The notes: generated by a model not told the origin, from the letters alone. Counted from the first letter of the stretch, positions 1-8,443 are shown. The stretch: 18,444 bases of DNA from Clostridia bacterium (GCA_900754285.1 CAAECB010000068.1:1-18444), one strand, 5' to 3'. Made by a program: numbers and translations.

Positions 1-32
1 TATCTTATCTACTTTATTAAATAAATCTTTTT

Positions 33-863
33 TTATATTTTTTCTTCATAATCATCCATAAAATGGTGTACTTCTCCATCTTTTACATATGATATTAATG
101 TATTTAAGTTTACATTTTTTGTGCTATTATAGATATTCATATCTACTTTATCATATACAGATCTTAATTGATTTAATAGCTGTTTAATTTCTTCTCTTTT
201 TGAACCATTACCATCTTTATTTGCATTTTGTTCTGTAATTTTACATGCACATTTTATAAAATCTAATTTGTTTCTTTTAGTCCATTTTATTATATCTTCC
301 TCTTTTACATAATATAATGGTCTGATTAGTTGCATTCCTTTATGATATGTGCTGTGTAGTTTTGGCATCATTGTTTGCATTTGAGCTCCATATAACATTC
401 CCATCAATATTGTTTCTACTACATCATCAAAATGGTGCCCTAATGCAATTTTATTACATCCTAATTTTTGTGCTTCTCTATATAAAAATCCTCTTCTCAT
501 TCTTGCACATACATAACATGGATGGTCATCTATTTTTTCTACTACTTCAAATATATTACTTTCAAATATTGTTATAGGTATATTTAACAATTTTGCATTA
601 CTTATTATTTTCTGTCTATTTATTGGATTGTATCCTGGGTCCATTACTATAAAAGCCAGCTCAAAATTCATTTTTCTATGTTTTTTTAGTTCTTGCATAC
701 ATTTTGCTAATAACATTGAATCTTTTCCTCCTGAAATGCATACTGCAATTTTGTCTCCATCTTGTATCATTTCAAACTCTTTTATTCCTTTTATAAATTT
801 ACTCCATATTTTCTTTTTATATGTTGTTATTATACTTTTTTCTATTTCTTCATATATTTCCAT
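33..863 (-). CDS. TtcA-family tRNA thiolation protein (PP-loop ATPase)
   Basis: This 276-residue protein belongs to the TtcA/TtuA group of ATP-pyrophosphatases, which activate a tRNA base by adenylation and then insert sulfur. The PP-loop SGGKDS is at residues 44-49. A CxxC pair (C116, C119, in HPCYVCARMRRG) and a later cysteine pair (C205, C207) fit the [4Fe-4S] cluster ligands of the TtcA family. GHHFDD at 142-147 is the second family signature. An AAGGAG ribosome site precedes the ATG at 863. It lies 21 bp downstream of tcdA on the same strand, so the two tRNA-modification genes are probably cotranscribed. TtcA itself makes 2-thiocytidine at position 32, but Gram-positive members are less well defined, so I leave the symbol blank. 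The family call is firm; the exact target base is not. Confidence 0.88.
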   Translation of the reverse strand: MEIYEEIEKSIITTYKKKIWSKFIKGIKEFEMIQDGDKIAVCISGGKDSMLLAKCMQELKKHRKMNFELAFIVMDPGYNPINRQKIISNAKLLNIPITIFESNIFEVVEKIDDHPCYVCARMRRGFLYREAQKLGCNKIALGHHFDDVVETILMGMLYGAQMQTMMPKLHSTYHKGMQLIRPLYYVKEEDIIKWTKRNKLDFIKCACKITEQNANKDGNGSKREEIKQLLNQLRSVYDKVDMNIYNSTKNVNLNTLISYVKDGEVHHFMDDYEEKI

Positions 864-884
864 AACCTATTTTATCTCCTTTTA

Positions 885-1640
885 TTACAAGATTAAATCT
901 CTAACTACTTCTCCTGCAATCATTAATCCTGCTACAGATGGTACAAATGATATACTTCCTGGCACTTGGTTTCTAATAGAGCATTTTCTTTTTGTTCCAG
1001 GTTGGCATATACAATTTGTTTTGCAACTACTTTCACTTGTTTGTTCTGGTTTTATTGGCTCTTCTTTAGAGTAAATTACTTTTAGATTTTGTATATCTAT
1101 TTTTCTTAATTCTTTTCTCATTACTTTTGCTAATGGACATACACTGGTTTTATATATATCTGTTATTTCAAATTTTGATGGATCTAATTTGTTCCCTGTC
1201 CCTAATGCTGATATAACAGGTATTCCTTTTTCTTTACATTGTTTTATTATTTCTATTTTTGCAGTTACTGTGTCTATACAATCTACTACATATGTCAAAT
1301 CTTCTTTTATTATTTCTGTTTCTGAATTTGGCATAAAAAATTCTTGATATGTTTCTACTTTTGCATTTGGATTTATTTCTAATATTCTTTCTTTTGCAAC
1401 TTCTACTTTGTATTTTCCTATTGTTTTTCTTGTTGCTATTATTTGTCTATTTAAATTTGTTAAACATATTTTGTCATCATCTATTAATACAAAGTTTTCT
1501 ACTCCAGCTCTTACTAATCCTTCTACTACAAAAGAACCTACTCCTCCTAGTCCGAATATTGCAACTTTTGATTTATTTAATTTTTCTATTCCTTGTTTCC
1601 CTATTAATAATTCTGTTCTTGAAAATTGATTTAAGCTCAT
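885..1640 (-). CDS. tcdA: tRNA threonylcarbamoyladenosine dehydratase
   Basis: This 251-residue protein is an E1-like (ThiF/MoeB fold) enzyme of the TcdA/CsdL type, which cyclises t6A at tRNA position 37 to ct6A in an ATP-dependent reaction. The nucleotide-binding loop GLGGVGS is at 30-36, the acidic IDDD at 53-56, NRQ at 64-66 (adenylation site) and VDCID at 119-123. The segment SVCPLAKVMRKELRK at about 166-180 is typical of TcdA rather than of ThiF or MoeB. The C-terminus carries several cysteines (CKTNCICQPG) followed by the usual PGSISFVPSVAGLMIAGEVVRDL end. A GAAAGGA site precedes the ATG at 1640. It is the upstream partner of the TtcA-family gene. Family length is typical and no key residue is missing. 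Confidence 0.92.
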   Translation of the reverse strand: MSLNQFSRTELLIGKQGIEKLNKSKVAIFGLGGVGSFVVEGLVRAGVENFVLIDDDKICLTNLNRQIIATRKTIGKYKVEVAKERILEINPNAKVETYQEFFMPNSETEIIKEDLTYVVDCIDTVTAKIEIIKQCKEKGIPVISALGTGNKLDPSKFEITDIYKTSVCPLAKVMRKELRKIDIQNLKVIYSKEEPIKPEQTSESSCKTNCICQPGTKRKCSIRNQVPGSISFVPSVAGLMIAGEVVRDLIL

Positions 1641-1705
1641 CTTTTATTTTTTCCTTTCTCAAGTATAAATCAATATTATATTACTTTTCAACCTTTTTCT
1701 TTTTT

Positions 1706-1729
1706 AGAGCACTACATTTGTAGTGCTCT
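1706..1729. terminator. Perfect hairpin between the M41 protease gene and tcdA
   Basis: A 10-bp perfect stem (AGAGCACTAC / GTAGTGCTCT) closes a 4-nt loop. On the plus strand it is followed by TTTT, so it has the shape of an intrinsic terminator in that direction. On the minus strand, the direction of the flanking genes, it is followed by A-rich sequence and so is a poor terminator. It may act as an mRNA end-protection or attenuation hairpin between the protease gene and tcdA. Confidence 0.55.
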
Positions 1730-1741
1730 TTTGAGATACTT

Positions 1742-3676
1742 TTAGTTACTTTTTAATTCTGCTTTGATAATTGCAGAGATTTCTGAATCAGAAAATATTT
1801 TATCTAATTCATTTTTTGATACCATTCCATTTTTCATGAGCTGTTCAACTAACAATTCCAACTCATACTGATGAATGCTTAAGATTTTATCTGCATATTT
1901 TTTGGCTTCATCAAGAATTTTGTCAATTTCATTGCTTATCTTTTCAATGATTTTATCTGTATACATTGGATTTTCACTTTCTCTAAGATATACTCTATCT
2001 TCTGTAAAGCTTTCATCCAATCCATATCTAGTAACCATATCCTTTGCAATTCTTGTTGCTTTTGCTAAGTCTGAATTTGCACCTGCTGACAGTTCCTTAG
2101 TGTACATTTTTTCTGCTCTTCTACCACCTAATGATTTTGCTATCAACTGAATAAAATATTCTCTATTTCTAGATGGTGTTGCATCTTCATCTTCTTCATA
2201 TACATTTACTCCAAGATAATCTTCTGCTGGAATAATTGATATTGCTAAAGTATGATAATGCTTTAATTCTGATGAAAACCGCTGAACAATATAGTGTCCT
2301 GCTTCATGATATGCTGTTGCATATTTAGTTTCTTCAGACATTTTTTCAAACTGCTTTTTTCTAATATCAAAGTTTTCAAGAATATCTTCTCTAGTAATCT
2401 CTGATTTTCCTTTTAACTCTGCTCCAGCCATGACTCTATCAATTAAGTCAAGTGTTCTGTCTGGATTTTTTGTTTCATAGTTAAAACATGATGCATTAAG
2501 AATTGCAAAATCGACAAGTTCCCTTGAAATTTTTGTATGATGAAATTCTTCCAATTTCAAAATCTGATTTTTTATCATGTCATACAATTCTTCTGATTTT
2601 GGCTCACGAACAACGATTTTTTCAAAACGTCTTTTTAGTGCTCCATCTTTTGAAAAATATTTTTCATATTCTTCAAATGTAGTTGCTCCAATAACCTGTG
2701 TGTCTCCTCTTGCTAGTATTGGCTTTAATGAGTTTGCAAGGTCTAATTCTCCATCTTTGCATGCTCCTGCACCCAAAATTGTATGGATTTCATCAATAAA
2801 CAAAATACACCCTGGATTGTTTTCTAGAAATTTTATTAATTCCTGAAAACGTGATTCAGCATCTCCACGATATTTTGTGCCTGCTATAATTGAGGTTACA
2901 TCAAGTGCTAATACTTTTGCGTCTTTGAATCTTTCATAACAGTTTCCTTTTACAATATCCCATACAAACTTTTCTACAATTGCTGTTTTCCCTACACCTG
3001 GATATCCGACTAATACTGCATTTCTTTTTGTTGCTTTTGCGAGAATTTTTACCAACATTCCTGTTTCTTTTTCTCTTCCAAGAATTCTACAATATTCTTC
3101 ACCTGGTGAATATTTGTCATTTAACAGTGTTAAAAAACTAGATAAACTTCTTGGAATAACAAGATTTGTATTACAACATCCAATTGTTTCTTCATCAGAT
3201 ATTATAGTACTTGGCGAAAGAATATTTACTCCTAAACAAGCTGTAATAAATTCCTCATAAATATCTGGCATTAGTTCTGTAAATGCCGCTAACATGTATG
3301 AATTATTTATTTTAGGGTCTAAATACATATTTTCTGCTATGTCATTAGCTTTTTCTAAAATATGCTGCACCTCTGGTGTAATTATCATTTCTAATGCTTG
3401 TCTTTTTACTTTTCCTGTAACTAAAACCAGTTTAGTAAAAGATCTTCTTTCTTTTTCCCTTTCTTCTTTAAAATATTCATCATAAATTTTCTTTACTTCT
3501 CGTGCAATTTCTAAGTCTTTCATGCCTTTATTTATTAGATAATTGTGTAAAGGGCTTTCTTCAATTACTGCAAGAGTTCCAAACAATATTATTTCTGGAA
3601 CATATGTGAAGCCTTTCCGTTCTGAAATGTCTTGCGCATTTACAAATAAATTAATAGTATCATAATTAAAATCCAT
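1742..3676 (-). CDS. Clp-type AAA+ ATPase fused to an FtsH-type M41 metallopeptidase
   Basis: This 644-residue protein combines parts of two protease families. Residues about 1-155 are helical and resemble the paired Clp N-terminal repeats (for example 100-150). The AAA+ module is of the ClpA/B/C D1 type: Walker A GYPGVGKT 224-231, pore-loop region GTKYRGDAESRF 266-277, Walker B FIDEIH 293-298, sensor GATT 330-333 and arginine finger KRRF 348-351. The C-terminal part is a peptidase M41 domain: the zinc site HEAGH is at 457-461, GGRRAE at 517-522, and the third zinc ligand is probably D536 in GANSDLAKAT. No transmembrane segment is visible, so unlike FtsH it should be cytosolic and probably degrades unfolded soluble proteins. 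It has its own promoter and an AGGAGG site. Motifs are intact, so an active enzyme is expected. Substrate and regulation are unknown. Confidence 0.88.
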   Translation of the reverse strand: MDFNYDTINLFVNAQDISERKGFTYVPEIILFGTLAVIEESPLHNYLINKGMKDLEIAREVKKIYDEYFKEEREKERRSFTKLVLVTGKVKRQALEMIITPEVQHILEKANDIAENMYLDPKINNSYMLAAFTELMPDIYEEFITACLGVNILSPSTIISDEETIGCCNTNLVIPRSLSSFLTLLNDKYSPGEEYCRILGREKETGMLVKILAKATKRNAVLVGYPGVGKTAIVEKFVWDIVKGNCYERFKDAKVLALDVTSIIAGTKYRGDAESRFQELIKFLENNPGCILFIDEIHTILGAGACKDGELDLANSLKPILARGDTQVIGATTFEEYEKYFSKDGALKRRFEKIVVREPKSEELYDMIKNQILKLEEFHHTKISRELVDFAILNASCFNYETKNPDRTLDLIDRVMAGAELKGKSEITREDILENFDIRKKQFEKMSEETKYATAYHEAGHYIVQRFSSELKHYHTLAISIIPAEDYLGVNVYEEDEDATPSRNREYFIQLIAKSLGGRRAEKMYTKELSAGANSDLAKATRIAKDMVTRYGLDESFTEDRVYLRESENPMYTDKIIEKISNEIDKILDEAKKYADKILSIHQYELELLVEQLMKNGMVSKNELDKIFSDSEISAIIKAELKSN

Positions 3677-3723
3677 AACTGTATACCTCCTATAAGTATG
3701 ATTAATTTATAAGTAACATAATC

Positions 3724-3752
3724 ATTTTACATCTCTCTTGATGATTTGTCAA
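3724..3752 (-). promoter_or_regulatory. Sigma-A promoter of the Clp/M41 protease gene
   Basis: On the minus strand, TTGACA (3747-3752) and TAAAAT (3724-3729) are separated by exactly 17 bp. This is followed about 45 nt later by an AGGAGG ribosome site and the ATG at 3676. The match is close to consensus, so the protease gene probably has its own vegetative promoter. I see no CIRCE or CtsR-type operator around it. Confidence 0.75.
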
Positions 3753-3761
3753 GATTTTTTA

Positions 3762-3793
3762 TATTCTAAGAAAATTCCAAACTTCCTAGAATA
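3762..3793 (+). repeat. Hairpin repeat, copy A (downstream of addA)
   Basis: An 11-bp inverted repeat (TATTCTAAGAA / TTCCTAGAATA, one mismatch) surrounds a 10-nt loop. The mismatch becomes a G-U wobble in minus-strand RNA. It sits between the addA stop and the protease promoter. A similar hairpin with the same geometry is at 14150-14181 in the opposite orientation. There is no clear U-run, so a terminator role for addA is possible but not shown. Confidence 0.5.
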
Positions 3794-3809
3794 GAACAAA
3801 ATCACAATC

Positions 3810-6800
3810 TTAATTGATTTCTATTATTTTTTGTAAATATAACGAATAAATATATACTTTGTTTACTTTACGTCCTAGTGCTTTTTCTAATGCTCTTTTA
3901 TATATTTCTAGTTGGACTTTATATTTGTCTACTAATTCATTTTCATTGTTTGCAAAATCTGTTTTGTAATCTAATAATATAAGCTCATTTTCTTTATTTA
4001 TATAATATAAATCTATAATACCTTGTACCAAAATTTTGTCATTATTATCTTGATTTATTGCACTTTTTTCTTTTTCTAATTCATAAAATTCTTTAGCTGG
4101 TAACATTATATAAAAAGGTTTTTCTCTTTCCATTAGTTTTGCTTGTTTTAATTCTTGCCAAATTTCTGATTTAGTATATGTATATAAAGTTTGCAAATAA
4201 ATTGCTTGTTTTTCCTTTTCTGTTATTATATTTTTTGCAACTAAATCTTTTACAAAACTTTCTAGCCCTGCATAATCATATTCTTTGTTTATGTCTAAAT
4301 ATTGCATACATAAATGCATTAATGTTCCTTTTTCTGCTCCTGTTAGTTTTTTGTCTTTTTCTTCTTGTAAAAATTTTGGTTTTGTTAAATTGATTGTTTC
4401 TTCTCCTGATTTACCTTTTTTTATTTCACTTACAGACATTTTTGTAGGTAAATTTGTTGTTTCTTCAAAAGGATATTTATATTCTAATGTTTCTTTGATT
4501 TTTTGGGCTATGTTTTTATCTGTTTTTGAGTTTTCTATTTCTTCTTTGATTTTTTTATTGATATCTGTTTCTTCTTCATCTGTTTTGATTTCTTGCCATA
4601 TTTCTTTTATATCATCTTTTTGTATTACATTTATTTCTGCTATTTCTTCAGTTTTTTGTTTATTGTATAAATATGTTTGCAATATCCAATCTAAATATGA
4701 ATTACAGTTTTTTAAAATACTTGATTTTATTTTTCCATTTTCTTTTTTATAAATATCTACATTTTTTTGTAGTGTATCTAATTTTTTTTGTATTTCCTTT
4801 CCTGTTCCTGTTATATATATTTTTTCTTTTGCCCTTGTTAGTGCCACATATAATATACGCATTTCTTCTGAAAGATTTTCTATTTCTATTTTTCCTTTTA
4901 TCATTTCTCTTGCAACTGTTTCATATCTTAGTTGCATATTATAATCTATATATTTGATTCCTAGCCCATATTTTTGATGTAGCAAAACATCATCTTTTCT
5001 TATGTCTTGTTTATTGAATTGTTTGTTACTATTTGCTAAAAATATTACTGGAAATTCAAGTCCTTTACTTTTGTGTATACTCATTATTCTTATAACATCA
5101 TCATTTTCACCTATTATTTTTGCTGAACCTAAATCACCACTGCTTAATCTTAGTTTTTCTATAAAGTTTATAAAATTATATAATCCTTTGAAACTTGCAC
5201 TTTCATATTGTTTTGCTCTTTCAAATAATACTTTTAAATTTGCTTGTCTTTGGATTCCATTTTGCATTAATCCAACATAATTATAATATCCTGTATCTAA
5301 ATAAAGTTTCCATATTAATTCATCTAATGCTAAATATTCTTGTTCTCTTCTCCATTGTTCTAGCAAATCTAAGAAGTTTTGTATTTTTTCTTTTAGTTTT
5401 GAGTCTACATTTACTTTTGCTTTTTGCATACATTCATAAAAATTATCATGTTTATCACTTAACCTAATTTTTACTAATTCATCATCAGTAAATTCTGCTA
5501 TTGGTGAGCGTAATACTGTTACTAATGGTATATCTTGTATTGGATTGTCTATTATTTTTAATAAACTCATTATTGTTTCTATTTCTATTGTGTCTAAATA
5601 TTCTTGTGTGCTGTCTGAAAATACTGGTAAGTTCTTTTTTACTAATTCTTGTTCATATATACTTGCTTTATTTTTTGTTGAACGCAATAATATTACTATA
5701 TCTTTTGGCCTTATGTCTCTAAATGTTTTTGCTTTTCTATCATATACTTGATATTTTTCTTTTATTAAATTTTCTATTTTATCTGCTATATATCTTGCTT
5801 CTATTTCAATATCTTGTAAATGTTCTTTTTCTTTTGGTTCTGATTCTTCATCATCATATTCTGTATCAGTTGCACCATATTTAATATCATCATCTATAAT
5901 GTCTGTGTCATCTTCTGGCTCATCTGATTTTGTGTCTATTATGTCTATTTCTGTTTTTAGATTTTGACTGTTTTTTTCATAATCTGTTGCTCCTAAATTC
6001 AAATATTCTTCTTCTGTGTAATCTACATCTCCTAGATTTTCACTCATTATGTTTTCAAATATTAAATTTGTAAAATCTAATACATTGTCTCTACTTCTGA
6101 AATTTTTGAATAATTGTATTTTTGTTCCTTTATTTTCTGATTCTTCTAGCGAATTTTTCTTGCTGTAGTTTTTATATTTGCTTAAAAATAGCTCTGGCAT
6201 TGCTTGTCTAAATTTATATATACTTTGTTTTACATCTCCTACCATAAAGATATTGTTTCCTCTTGATACAGATGTTAGTATGTATTCTTGGACCTCATTG
6301 CTGTCTTGATATTCATCTATTGCTATTTCTTCAAATTTTTGTGCATATTTTTTTGCTATGTCTGTTGGTGTTACATTTCCTTTTTCATCTTGATTTATTA
6401 ATATATGTAAAGCAAAATGTTCTACATCTGTAAAGTCTACTATGTTTTTTTCGCGTTTTTTACTTGCAAATTTTTTATCATATTCATTTATTAATTTTTC
6501 TAGTTTACACAATTTTTTATACATGTTAAATAAATCATTTGCACATTGTTTAGAATCTGCTATCAAAGTTTTTTCTCTTTTTTTATTAAAGCTTGCTTTT
6601 ACCATGTCTCTCATTTTTTTAGCTTCGTCTTTTATTTCTGATTCTACTTTTTTCTTTGACCAATCTACTAATCTTATATGTCCTGATGTTTCATATGCCT
6701 TATCCCAATTATTTAGATTTTTTTGTAATGTTTTTATTTGATTTATATCACTTTGTATTATTTTTAGATATGGCTCTAAGTCTTTATCATTTTGCAATGT

Positions 6801-7514
6801 TTCGGCAACATCTTCTAATATTATTATGTCATTTTTTGTTTCTTCTTCTAAATCCTTTAATAATTCTGAGCCCCATAAAGTTTCTGAAAAATCTTTGTCT
6901 AATAGTCCTTGTTCTTCTAAGTTAAACATTTCTATTTTTTCATGTAACCATTTTTGTGGAAATGGGTTTGAGTATATGTATCCATGTATTTTTTTGACTA
7001 ATTCTTTTAGTGGTGTGTCATCTCTGTATGTTGTATATGTTGTTATTAGGTCTTCAAAATCACTGTCTTCTGATTCATATTTCTCTTCGAATAATTCTTC
7101 TAATACTTCTTCTTTTAATAATTCTATTTCTGTTGTGTCTGCTATTCTGAAATTTGGTGACATATTTTCTAATTCGTAAAAATTGTTTTTTACTACTTCT
7201 AGGCAAAATGAATCTATGGTACATATATTTGCCAAATTTAATAGTGTTACTTGTTTTTGCAAATGCTCATCATCTGGATTTTGCTCTAGTTTTTCATATA
7301 TTGCGTCTAATATTCTTTCTCTCATTTCTGCTGCTGCTGCATTTGTAAATGTTACTACTAGTATTTTGTCTATGTCTATTTTTTCATTTATTATTTTGTG
7401 TATCATTCTTTCTACTAATACTGCTGTTTTTCCACTTCCTGCTGCTGCTGCTACAAGTGTGTTACTTCCTTTTTGATATATTGCTTGTTCTTGTTCTTTG
7501 GTCCAATTTGGCAT
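3810..7514 (-). CDS. addA: ATP-dependent helicase/nuclease subunit A
   Basis: AddA is the UvrD-like helicase and nuclease subunit of the AddAB complex, which resects double-strand breaks and loads RecA (the Gram-positive counterpart of RecBCD). All motifs are visible: Walker A AAAAGSGKT (about 22-30), motif II DEYQDSN (400-406), GDVKQSIYKFR (426-436), motif IV NFRSRDN (471-477), SIHKSKGLEFP (812-822) and LYVALTRAKE (888-897). The C-terminal nuclease shows GTLMH (about 1066), GIIDLYY (about 1166) and DYKTD (about 1183). I start at the ATG at 7514 because AAAGG then lies 9 nt upstream; the ATG at 7523 would abut the ribosome site. Length (1234 residues) is normal. A strongly acidic insert lies at about 528-565. 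The usual partner addB is not adjacent; the upstream gene encodes a DUF4116 protein. Confidence 0.93.
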   Translation of the reverse strand: MPNWTKEQEQAIYQKGSNTLVAAAAGSGKTAVLVERMIHKIINEKIDIDKILVVTFTNAAAAEMRERILDAIYEKLEQNPDDEHLQKQVTLLNLANICTIDSFCLEVVKNNFYELENMSPNFRIADTTEIELLKEEVLEELFEEKYESEDSDFEDLITTYTTYRDDTPLKELVKKIHGYIYSNPFPQKWLHEKIEMFNLEEQGLLDKDFSETLWGSELLKDLEEETKNDIIILEDVAETLQNDKDLEPYLKIIQSDINQIKTLQKNLNNWDKAYETSGHIRLVDWSKKKVESEIKDEAKKMRDMVKASFNKKREKTLIADSKQCANDLFNMYKKLCKLEKLINEYDKKFASKKREKNIVDFTDVEHFALHILINQDEKGNVTPTDIAKKYAQKFEEIAIDEYQDSNEVQEYILTSVSRGNNIFMVGDVKQSIYKFRQAMPELFLSKYKNYSKKNSLEESENKGTKIQLFKNFRSRDNVLDFTNLIFENIMSENLGDVDYTEEEYLNLGATDYEKNSQNLKTEIDIIDTKSDEPEDDTDIIDDDIKYGATDTEYDDEESEPKEKEHLQDIEIEARYIADKIENLIKEKYQVYDRKAKTFRDIRPKDIVILLRSTKNKASIYEQELVKKNLPVFSDSTQEYLDTIEIETIMSLLKIIDNPIQDIPLVTVLRSPIAEFTDDELVKIRLSDKHDNFYECMQKAKVNVDSKLKEKIQNFLDLLEQWRREQEYLALDELIWKLYLDTGYYNYVGLMQNGIQRQANLKVLFERAKQYESASFKGLYNFINFIEKLRLSSGDLGSAKIIGENDDVIRIMSIHKSKGLEFPVIFLANSNKQFNKQDIRKDDVLLHQKYGLGIKYIDYNMQLRYETVAREMIKGKIEIENLSEEMRILYVALTRAKEKIYITGTGKEIQKKLDTLQKNVDIYKKENGKIKSSILKNCNSYLDWILQTYLYNKQKTEEIAEINVIQKDDIKEIWQEIKTDEEETDINKKIKEEIENSKTDKNIAQKIKETLEYKYPFEETTNLPTKMSVSEIKKGKSGEETINLTKPKFLQEEKDKKLTGAEKGTLMHLCMQYLDINKEYDYAGLESFVKDLVAKNIITEKEKQAIYLQTLYTYTKSEIWQELKQAKLMEREKPFYIMLPAKEFYELEKEKSAINQDNNDKILVQGIIDLYYINKENELILLDYKTDFANNENELVDKYKVQLEIYKRALEKALGRKVNKVYIYSLYLQKIIEIN

Positions 7515-7583
7515 TTTTTTCATTCCTTTCTAAAGTATATAAAATAATTTATGCAGCCGAAATTGTAATTGTCCTTTAAATAC

Positions 7584-8108
7584 TTATTTGGCATCTTTTA
7601 AAGCTTTTATTTCTTCATCTTCTTTTAGTTCCTTTGTTAAAAATTGATATGCTCTCTTATCTTGTTCCATAGCAATTTGAGCTATTTCTTTATTATTACG
7701 TAATCTGTAACTTGCATATTTTATTATTATCCCTTTATTTGCAACTGCTGCTTTTACTACATCTTCGTCATCTCTTAGTTCTTTACTTGCATAATATAGT
7801 GTTTGTCCACAATCTTTTGCACTTTTCATTATTAGTTCTTTGTCTGCTTTTAGACTTTCTGAAGCATAAAAGGCTGTCCATGGAGCTGTTTTTATTGCTA
7901 GCAATACTATATCTTTTTTTCCTTTTAATCTGTCACTTGCAAATTCTAATGCTTCTCCATCTTGTGTAAGCGCTGTTTTTACTACTTCTTCATCATCTTG
8001 TAATTCGCTACTTACAAATTCTAACATTTTTCCTTGCTCTTTTAATACTTGTAATGCATATTCCTTATTATCTGCATTTTTTATTACTTCTTCTATACTT
8101 ATATCCAT
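7584..8108 (-). CDS. DUF4116 repeat protein
   Basis: This 174-residue protein is built from tandem repeats of about 25 residues with the pattern L-x-D-D/K-E-x-hydrophobic2-x-x-A-(x9)-hydrophobic-x-x-A-S. Repeats start near residues 37, 60, 85, 110 and 135, and the ends FAS, YAS, YAS, YAS are obvious by eye. This is the DUF4116 pattern, a helical repeat family of unknown function often seen in gut bacteria and protists. No signal peptide or membrane segment is present. A GGAAG ribosome site precedes the ATG at 8108. It lies 60-70 bp upstream of addA on the same strand, but no functional link to recombination is known. It probably serves as a protein-binding scaffold, by analogy with other helical repeats. 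Confidence 0.8.
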   Translation of the reverse strand: MDISIEEVIKNADNKEYALQVLKEQGKMLEFVSSELQDDEEVVKTALTQDGEALEFASDRLKGKKDIVLLAIKTAPWTAFYASESLKADKELIMKSAKDCGQTLYYASKELRDDEDVVKAAVANKGIIIKYASYRLRNNKEIAQIAMEQDKRAYQFLTKELKEDEEIKALKDAK

Positions 8109-8175
8109 TTCTATTACTTCCTTTTTATTTGGTTTTATTTTTTTGCAAAAGCCTAAAAATAAAATATAAAAATAT

Positions 8176-8204
8176 TTGACTTTTTATAAAAATCTATGTA
8201 TAAT
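8176..8204 (+). promoter_or_regulatory. Near-consensus promoter of the putative antitoxin RNA
   Basis: TTGACT (8176-8181) and TATAAT (8199-8204) are separated by 17 bp, one of the best promoters in the window. No protein gene follows on this strand; the transcript would begin at about 8211 and run into the hairpin at 8255-8293. The promoter resembles the facing minus-strand promoter at 8484-8512 (shared TTG, TTTTTATAAAAA and -10 context). Confidence 0.8.
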
Positions 8205-8210
8205 ATAGAT

Positions 8211-8296
8211 AGAAAATGAGAGCCACAGACAATGTGTGCTACCACATAAAATGTAACAACACATTCCCACTGGTCAAAGCAGAATGTGTTGTTTTC
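8211..8296 (+). ncRNA. Putative antisense antitoxin RNA (type I toxin-antitoxin)
   Basis: A short RNA of about 85-90 nt is predicted from the near-consensus promoter at 8176-8204 to the hairpin at 8255-8293, which is followed by TTTTC. It contains a small internal hairpin (ATGTG / CACAT, about 8231-8246) before the terminator. The whole RNA is antisense to the 3' end of the toxin mRNA read from the other strand. A convergent, 3'-overlapping arrangement like this is known from Firmicute type I systems such as txpA/RatA and the Clostridioides difficile modules. Boundaries are inferred from promoter and hairpin only; expression is not shown. Confidence 0.6.
8255..8293. terminator. Shared bidirectional terminator of toxin mRNA and antisense RNA
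   Basis: A perfect 12-bp stem (AACAACACATTC at 8255-8266 with GAATGTGTTGTT at 8282-8293) encloses a 15-nt loop. On the plus strand it ends in TTTTC; on the minus strand it is followed by ACATTTTAT. It lies 3 bp past the toxin stop codon, so it can end the toxin mRNA and the antisense RNA. The loops of the two RNAs are complementary and may be the site of first contact. Confidence 0.75.
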
Positions 8297-8400
8297 TATT
8301 GTTTATTAGTCCACATTATGTATATAATACACAACAAGGCTACGTTTATAGTTATTGAAAATATAAGTTCTAAAATTAAAAATAGTATAAAATTTACCAT
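8296..8400 (-). CDS. Small hydrophobic peptide, putative type I toxin
   Basis: A 34-residue ORF starts at ATG 8400 and stops at TAG 8296-8298. An AGGAGGTGG ribosome site ends about 9 nt before the ATG. The peptide (MVNFILFLILELIFSITINV followed by ALLCIIYIMWTNKQ) is almost entirely hydrophobic, with one membrane-spanning segment and a short polar, lysine-containing tail. This is the form of type I toxins that insert into the cytoplasmic membrane. Its ribosome site is embedded in a hairpin, it has its own promoter, and a strong-promoter antisense RNA overlaps its 3' end. Together these argue for a toxin gene rather than chance coding. I do not recognise a named family. An alternative is a small membrane regulator. 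It is too short for most gene finders. Confidence 0.65.
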   Translation of the reverse strand: MVNFILFLILELIFSITINVALLCIIYIMWTNKQ

Positions 8401-8406
8401 AAACAA

Positions 8407-8443
8407 CCACCTCCTTGCTCTCGATGTATCGAGTATTTGGTGG
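8407..8443 (-). promoter_or_regulatory. Hairpin sequestering the toxin Shine-Dalgarno
   Basis: In minus-strand RNA, CCACC (8439-8443) can pair with GGTGG (8407-8411), which overlaps the AGGAGGTGG ribosome site. The inner part is capped by a separate hairpin CTCGA-TACA-TCGAG (8420-8433). Such 5' structures that mask the ribosome site are a hallmark of type I toxin mRNAs, which are translated only after processing or refolding. Seen directly as base complementarity; the effect on translation is inferred. Confidence 0.6.

Noticed and set aside
1..32. Start of a further minus-strand gene at the left edge
   Set aside because: Only 32 AT-rich bases are visible, with no start codon and ribosome site that could be judged.
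1706..1729. Firm terminator for the protease gene
   Set aside because: The T-run follows the hairpin only on the plus strand, opposite to the gene, so I keep it as a hairpin of uncertain role.
4285..4752. 155-codon plus-strand ORF inside addA
   Set aside because: Antisense to a gene with all AddA motifs; long plus-strand frames are expected opposite AT-rich coding sequence.
8407..8443. Riboswitch upstream of the small peptide
   Set aside because: The structure is a simple ribosome-site hairpin with no recognisable ligand-binding core, and the antisense RNA context explains it better.
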